Part shown: piece after piece, positions 59,597-64,000 of the stretch
Numbering within the stretch: position 1 is the stretch's first letter
Layout: every line of letters starts with the position of its first letter
From: Nocardioides gilvus
Lineage (GTDB): Bacteria; Actinomycetota; Actinomycetes; Propionibacteriales; Nocardioidaceae
NCBI RefSeq assembly: GCF_003194605.1
Contig: NZ_QHKY01000002.1
Span: 248,001 to 312,000, forward strand
Direction: 5' to 3'
DNA length: 64,000 nucleotides
The notes under the pieces: generated by a model
What the model saw: the letters and a program-made list of their open reading frames with translations, nothing else
Told to the model about the DNA's origin: nothing
Database searches by the model: none
Position numbers and translations under genes: made by a program

Positions 59597-61246
59597 CTAC
59601 TTCTTGATCTTCCTGGACCACTTCGACGTGAACTTCACCGTCTTGTAACCCTTCTTCGACACCGTGACGACCACGCGGTACTTCTTGCCGCGCGTCGACT
59701 TCTTCAGCGCCAACTTCGACTTCTTGCCCGTCTTCACCTTGTAGGACTTGTTGCCCTTCTTGGCGAACCACTGGTACCTGACCTTCACCGACTTCGGCTT
59801 CCAGACGCCCTTCGACACCTTCAGCGTCCGACCCACCTTGGGCCTGCCGGTGACCTTGGGCGCCTTGAGGCGCTTGAGGGCCTTGAGAACGGGCTCGGGG
59901 TCCGGGGTCTCTGCCTGCGGCACAGTCACGTCCACACCGGTCGTCGTCTGACCGAGAGTCACCTCGAAGTCCTTGGCGGCCTCCACGGTCCGAACCCCCG
60001 GATGGAAGATCTCCCAGTCAGCACCCTGCAGACCCTCGGCCTGGAGGCGGTAACGACCGGCGGAGACGCCACGGATCCGGAATGAACCGTCATCCTCGGT
60101 GACATGACTGGTGCCGAGACCCTTCCAGGTGGCAGGGCCCGAGTCACTGGTGACCTCTCGCCACAACTCGACCGTGGTGGAGCCGGGGTAGAGCCCCAGC
60201 GACGGATCGACACGGCCGGTGACCACACCGCCCACGACGAGTTCACCGTCGACACCGGCACGGTCCGTGCCACCAGCCACCGGGACCTCGGTCGCCTCCT
60301 CGACGAACGACACCCCGGGCCAGAAGCTCGTCGTGAGGGCCGAGCTCCCAGAGGCCGGGTAGAACTGCACGTAGTAGGTGCCGGTCGGCAGCCCTGCGAG
60401 CAGGTAGGGCTCGCCCGCCTTGACCTCCACGGACTTTCCCCATCCCCATGAGCCGTCCTGCTCGCGGGTCGTGGCCAGGACGCGTACGGTCTCACCCGCG
60501 CTGGCGGCCGGTACACGCACCACACCCGAGATGGAGTTGGTGCGCCGCGGGGCCACATCGATCGTGGTGACGCCGGGAGCTGTCACCCGCACAGAGAGAC
60601 TCGTGCCCTCGACCAGTTCGTCGGGATGCGTGAACTCCAGGACGTAGTCACCGTCCCGCAGCGGGATCACGTACGTGCCGTCCGCGGCAATCCGACCCGA
60701 CTGTGCCGGAGTGCGCGGCGCATTGCCGATGGGAGGTCGCGGGTAGTAGGCGGTGACCGCCATGTCGGTCGGGTCAGCGCCTGCCGGGAGCGTGATCTTG
60801 CCACGCAGCGACCCTGAACGGATCAAGGTGTGGTCGACACTCACTGTCTCGCCGGCCGCCACCAACGTCGCGGACGCCAGGTAGGCCGCGTCGGGGATCG
60901 CGTCCGAGCCCTGGTGCAGGCTCCACAGGTGGTCACCCGACGCGTCGACGAAACGGAGCAGGTAGGACCCGGGCGCCACCGAGACCTCGTACGTCCCGTC
61001 CGACGCCGTCGTGACCCTGGTCGTGGGCTGGCCGTACCACGCGTTCGCGTCGATCACCTCGACGGTGACGTCTCCCGCGGGAGCTCCGCCGGGGAGCAGC
61101 ACGGTGCCGGCGAAGGCTCCTGACTCGCCGGGATCCGCAGTCGCTGTCGTGGCACCCGACAGTCCCGCCACTGCCAGCAGCATCGCCAGCACGGGTGCCA
61201 GCCACCATGCTCTGACCGGACTGTGCCCGGCACGTGTTCGAACCAT
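59597..61246 (-). CDS. Secreted beta-repeat protein with Lys-rich C-terminal domain (paralogue)
   Basis: A 549-residue exported protein. Signal peptide WWLAPVLAMLLAVAGLSGATTATA. Four or more Carboxypeptidase-regulatory-like beta units (GAPAGDVTVEVIDANAWYGQPTTRVTTASDGTYEVSVAPGSYLLRFVDASG; GVVRVPAASAGETVRVLATTREQ) precede the C-terminal domain (APKVTGRPKVGRTLKVSKGVWKPKSVKVRYQWFAKKGNK ... KKGYKTVKFTSKWSRKIKK), nearly identical to that of the downstream paralogue. It has no Thr-Pro linker. ATG 61246 is chosen because GGGAGGAAG lies 10 nt upstream. Confidence 0.8.
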   Translation of the reverse strand: MVRTRAGHSPVRAWWLAPVLAMLLAVAGLSGATTATADPGESGAFAGTVLLPGGAPAGDVTVEVIDANAWYGQPTTRVTTASDGTYEVSVAPGSYLLRFVDASGDHLWSLHQGSDAIPDAAYLASATLVAAGETVSVDHTLIRSGSLRGKITLPAGADPTDMAVTAYYPRPPIGNAPRTPAQSGRIAADGTYVIPLRDGDYVLEFTHPDELVEGTSLSVRVTAPGVTTIDVAPRRTNSISGVVRVPAASAGETVRVLATTREQDGSWGWGKSVEVKAGEPYLLAGLPTGTYYVQFYPASGSSALTTSFWPGVSFVEEATEVPVAGGTDRAGVDGELVVGGVVTGRVDPSLGLYPGSTTVELWREVTSDSGPATWKGLGTSHVTEDDGSFRIRGVSAGRYRLQAEGLQGADWEIFHPGVRTVEAAKDFEVTLGQTTTGVDVTVPQAETPDPEPVLKALKRLKAPKVTGRPKVGRTLKVSKGVWKPKSVKVRYQWFAKKGNKSYKVKTGKKSKLALKKSTRGKKYRVVVTVSKKGYKTVKFTSKWSRKIKK

Positions 61247-61370
61247 CACGATTCTTCCTCCCCCAGGAGCCCGAACATCCATTCGGGCGTGTGTTGGCAA
61301 CCTAGACCGGCAAGACAGTTCCCGGCAATGAACTCACCCGGGACCCGGACGTGGTCAAGTGCTCAGCTCG

Positions 61371-62627
61371 CTACTTCGTGACCTTCCTGGACCAGCTCGT
61401 GGCGGCTGTGGCGCTCGCGTGGCCGGGGCGCGACACGGTGACGACCGCGCGTACCTGTTTGCCCAGAAGCGCCTTGGACAGCCTGAGGCTGAACCCCGTC
61501 GCATTGGCCACGGGCTCGACCTCGTCACCGTCCTTGGTGAACCACTGGATCTCGGTCTTGACCAGGAACGGCTTCCAGAAGCCGGGCAACACCCACATGG
61601 TCCTCCCGACTCGGGGTGAACCGAGGGCCACGGGTGGCAGCAGCGCCTTGATCGGCTTCAAGGCGGGGCCTGGGTCAGGACTGGGCTCCGGGGTCGGGTC
61701 GGGGCTGGGCTCCGGGTCGGGGCTGGGCTCGGGCGCGGGGCCGGGCTCGACCCCCTCCCGAGGCTCGAGCGACTGGTCAGCGACCCGCGAGGTCTCACCG
61801 TCGATCACCTCGACCTCGATGTTGGACACCGTGCCGGGTGGGCCCCCACCGAACGGAGTGTCGACGAAACGCGCCTGCGGATCAGTGAAGCCGAGGCGAT
61901 AACCGCCACCTCCGTAGTTGAGACCACCTGGCGTCTCCTCGGTGCGTTCCACCAACCCGGTGAAGCGGTAGGTCCCGTCCGCATCGACCTCGACCGTACG
62001 ACTCGCCGCGAAGGAACACCCGCGAGGATCGCAGTAGGCCTCGTACACCTGCGCCCGGACACCTTCGACCGAGATGCCGGCGACGGTGCTCGACACCGTC
62101 CCCTCCAGCACTCCCCCGACCACCATCAGCGCAGTGGGGACCTGGGTGATCCCCTCGGCCGCCACCACGAAGGCGGGCGAGAACATGTACCGCTCGATCT
62201 CGCCGCCACCGGACCAACTCTTGGCGTAGAGGCGCTGAGCCGCATCGGTCACCAAGAGGTGGTACGACCCACCCTCGAGACCGACGAACTCGTACGTCCC
62301 GTCTGCGCCGACCTCGACGGTTCCGACGCTGGAGATGTCGGCCCACCCGCCGCAGCAATCAGGCAGCTGCTTGAAAGCCTCCACCCGCACCGTCGTCGGC
62401 GAGATTCCCTCCGGGACCTCCAACTGTCCCCGCGCCGTGGCCGTGCCGACGGCCTCAGGCCCGACGACAGGCTCGGCGACAGGCTGGGCGGCGAGCACCG
62501 TCGTACGCGCTGACTCACCGCCGGCGCCCGACGCCGCGACGCCCGTGCCGGCCAGCGACCCTGCTACCAGCCCCACGACCGCCAGCACAGCCGGGATGGT
62601 CCGTCGTCTCTTGTTTTCTGCACGCAT
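61371..62627 (-). CDS. Secreted beta-repeat protein with Pro-rich linker and C-terminal domain (paralogue)
   Basis: A 418-residue exported protein. The signal peptide (TIPAVLAVVGLVAGSLAGTGVAASG) precedes two repeat units, each with VEVGADGTYEFVGLEGGSYHLLVTD / VEVDADGTYRFTGLVERTEETPGG. It has Cys pairs (PDCCGG, YCDPRGCSF) absent from its paralogues. A Pro/Glu/Asp-rich linker (PEPSPDPEPSPDP) precedes a C-terminal domain RVGRTMWVLPGFWKPFLVKTEIQWFTKDGDEV ... GHASATAATSWSRKVTK, which is a divergent version of the Lys-rich domain. The role is unknown; it is likely cell-surface bound. Confidence 0.78.
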   Translation of the reverse strand: MRAENKRRRTIPAVLAVVGLVAGSLAGTGVAASGAGGESARTTVLAAQPVAEPVVGPEAVGTATARGQLEVPEGISPTTVRVEAFKQLPDCCGGWADISSVGTVEVGADGTYEFVGLEGGSYHLLVTDAAQRLYAKSWSGGGEIERYMFSPAFVVAAEGITQVPTALMVVGGVLEGTVSSTVAGISVEGVRAQVYEAYCDPRGCSFAASRTVEVDADGTYRFTGLVERTEETPGGLNYGGGGYRLGFTDPQARFVDTPFGGGPPGTVSNIEVEVIDGETSRVADQSLEPREGVEPGPAPEPSPDPEPSPDPTPEPSPDPGPALKPIKALLPPVALGSPRVGRTMWVLPGFWKPFLVKTEIQWFTKDGDEVEPVANATGFSLRLSKALLGKQVRAVVTVSRPGHASATAATSWSRKVTK

Positions 62628-62753
62628 GCGCGGCCCCCCGTTGACTCCCTACCGGCACTTCAGTGCCGGGTCCCGCCATCAACGTAGCGCCGCCAAGGGG
62701 TCAGGCACCATGCGCAATTCACAGGGCCGCGACCGTCGACGAGGAGCGAAATC

Positions 62754-62788
62754 ACCGAAGCCCCCGGTGATCCACCGGGGGCTTCGGT
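62754..62788 (-). terminator. Terminator of the desaturase gene
   Basis: A perfect 15-bp stem (ACCGAAGCCCCCGGT / ACCGGGGGCTTCGGT) with a 5-nt loop, 18 nt beyond the stop of the minus-strand desaturase gene. It separates it from the secreted paralogues. Confidence 0.88.
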
Positions 62789-62806
62789 CGGGTGTTGGGC
62801 GCGAGG

Positions 62807-64000
62807 TCAGGCGGCCTTGACGACCGCGTCACGCTCCGTGCGCGTGACCTTGGCAGCCTTGCTGTCGAGGTGTCGCTGCAGCAGACGACGCGTACGGCGG
62901 TTGCCGGTCACCATCTTGGCGAGCACGCCGAGCTGCTGGGGCGCGTTCTTGATGGTGGTGGTCTCCAACCAACCGTTGGGAAGGCTCAGACGCACGACCT
63001 TGTGCCAGGCCGAGTAGACCTGCGCAGGCAGCGAGGCCTCGTGGTAGTTGAGGTCGTACTTGGCGAAGAGCTCCTTCACCTTCACGGCCGCCTCGGCGTA
63101 ACGGTTCGACGGCAGGTCGGGGAAGAGGTGGTGCTCGATCTGGTGCGACAGGTTGCCGGTCATGATGTGCATGGCCTTGGACCCGGAGATGTTGGCCGAG
63201 CCGAGCATCTGGCGCAGGTACCAGTCGCCACGGGTCTCGTCGTCGTCGAGCATCTCCTTCTCGAAGGTCTCGACACCCTCGGGGAAGTGACCGCACATGA
63301 TGACCGAGTGGCTCCACATGTTGCGGGCCCAGTTGGCGACCAGGTTGGCGCCGATCGTCGGCAGGAAGGAACCCGTCGGGATCGAGAGCACCGGGTGGAT
63401 CACGTAGTCACGCGTCATGTGCTTGCGGATCTTGGTGAGCACGGCCTTGACCTGCTCGTCGAAGTCCTCGGGGCGCTTGTCCTTGGGGCGGGTGAGGTTC
63501 TTGCCCAGCTCGAGGTCGTAGGCAGCGATGCCGTACTGGAAGAAGCAGGCGTTGATGAAGTTCCAGGCCGGCTGCGCGATGTAGAACGGGTGCCACTTCT
63601 GGTCCTCGTCGACACGCATGATGCCGTAGCCGAGGTCGTTGTCCTTGCCCACGATGTTGGTGAACGTGTGGTGGACCTCGTTGTGGCTGTGCTTCCACGC
63701 CTCCGACGGGGTGACGTTGTCCCACTCCCAGGTCGACGAGTGGATCTTCGGGTCGCGCATCCAGTCCCACTGGCCGTGGAGGATGTTGTGACCGATCTCC
63801 ATGTTCTCCAGGATCTTGGAGACGCTCAGGCCGAGGGTGCCGAGCACCCAGGCCGGCGGGAAGACCGAGAAGAGGAGCACGCCGCGCGAGCTCATCTCGA
63901 GGTAGCGCTGGGTCTTGATGACCTTGCGGATGTAGGCGGCGTCGCTCGCGCCACGGCTGTCGATGATCTCCTGGCGGATCGCGTCGAGCTCGTTGCCCAA
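62807..64000 (-). CDS. Fatty-acid/acyl-CoA desaturase (5' end outside window)
   Basis: 397 residues of a membrane desaturase whose N-terminus is beyond base 64000; the frame is still open and no convincing start is inside. The di-iron histidine boxes are GHNILHGQW, HSHNEVHH and HQIEHH, the pattern of acyl-lipid/DesA3-like enzymes. Two hydrophobic segments lie near the N-terminus and between boxes. It inserts a double bond in membrane or acyl-CoA fatty acids using O2 and an electron donor. Regulation and the donor genes are outside the window. Confidence 0.9.
   Translation of the reverse strand: MGNELDAIRQEIIDSRGASDAAYIRKVIKTQRYLEMSSRGVLLFSVFPPAWVLGTLGLSVSKILENMEIGHNILHGQWDWMRDPKIHSSTWEWDNVTPSEAWKHSHNEVHHTFTNIVGKDNDLGYGIMRVDEDQKWHPFYIAQPAWNFINACFFQYGIAAYDLELGKNLTRPKDKRPEDFDEQVKAVLTKIRKHMTRDYVIHPVLSIPTGSFLPTIGANLVANWARNMWSHSVIMCGHFPEGVETFEKEMLDDDETRGDWYLRQMLGSANISGSKAMHIMTGNLSHQIEHHLFPDLPSNRYAEAAVKVKELFAKYDLNYHEASLPAQVYSAWHKVVRLSLPNGWLETTTIKNAPQQLGVLAKMVTGNRRTRRLLQRHLDSKAAKVTRTERDAVVKAA

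Overview
The window is high-GC DNA with long, tightly packed genes, frequent 4-nt stop/start overlaps (ATGA, GTGA) and many GTG starts. Several families point to an actinobacterium, most likely Nocardioidaceae (Nocardioides-like): a FadE5-type acyl-CoA dehydrogenase, an EtfD-type Fe-S membrane protein, a DUF6458 protein, a mycothiol-dependent maleylpyruvate isomerase-fold protein and a DtxR/IdeR-type iron box. The genus is an inference; no rRNA is present.

Layout. 1-4.1 kb: the 3' end of an MFS gene, a membrane-anchored protein of unknown role, a second MFS exporter, a sucrase/ferredoxin-like protein and a nitroreductase. 4.15-10.6 kb: one minus-strand operon for a Mrp-type Na+/H+ antiporter (fused A/B, then C, D, E, F, G). 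10.7-16.3 kb: an M20 peptidase, an MFS transporter, a DUF1992 protein and two CitE-like lyase genes. 16.35-22.8 kb: an accessory islet of visibly lower GC, bounded by a broken IS3 element on the left and IS110 and IS30 relics on the right. It carries a small secreted two-cysteine protein, an ABC ATPase and an FtsX-like permease. 23.1-28.7 kb: an anchored secreted protein, a 47-residue hydrophobic peptide, a TetR-controlled operon with a methyltransferase-DCC fusion, and small proteins. 28.8-32.5 kb: etfD with a very long Ala/Pro/Glu-rich tail. 32.6-40.3 kb: a MarR/MFS pair, an acyl-CoA synthetase, a YiaA/B protein and a TetR/MMPL pair. 40.3-45.3 kb: a siderophore uptake operon under an IdeR-type box. 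45.4-56.4 kb: dcd, an SGNH hydrolase, tRNA-Gly, DUF2461, an Rrf2 regulator, fadE5, a thioredoxin-NHL protein, an MPI-fold protein, an SDR and a beta-propeller protein. 56.5-62.6 kb: four secreted Lys-rich proteins, three of them paralogues. 62.8-64 kb: a fatty-acid desaturase cut by the window end.

How the genes work together. fadE5 and etfD, 20 kb apart, share a 14-bp upstream element, which suggests one beta-oxidation regulon feeding electrons to the quinone pool. The siderophore genes form a complete importer plus reductase. The islet's secreted protein, ATPase and permease look like one export or self-protection unit. Across the window, nine genes have a -10-like hexamer 6-8 nt before the start codon and no Shine-Dalgarno, which fits leaderless transcription. 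A family of 48-bp palindromic intergenic repeats occurs five times, twice as doublets with an identical 63-bp period.
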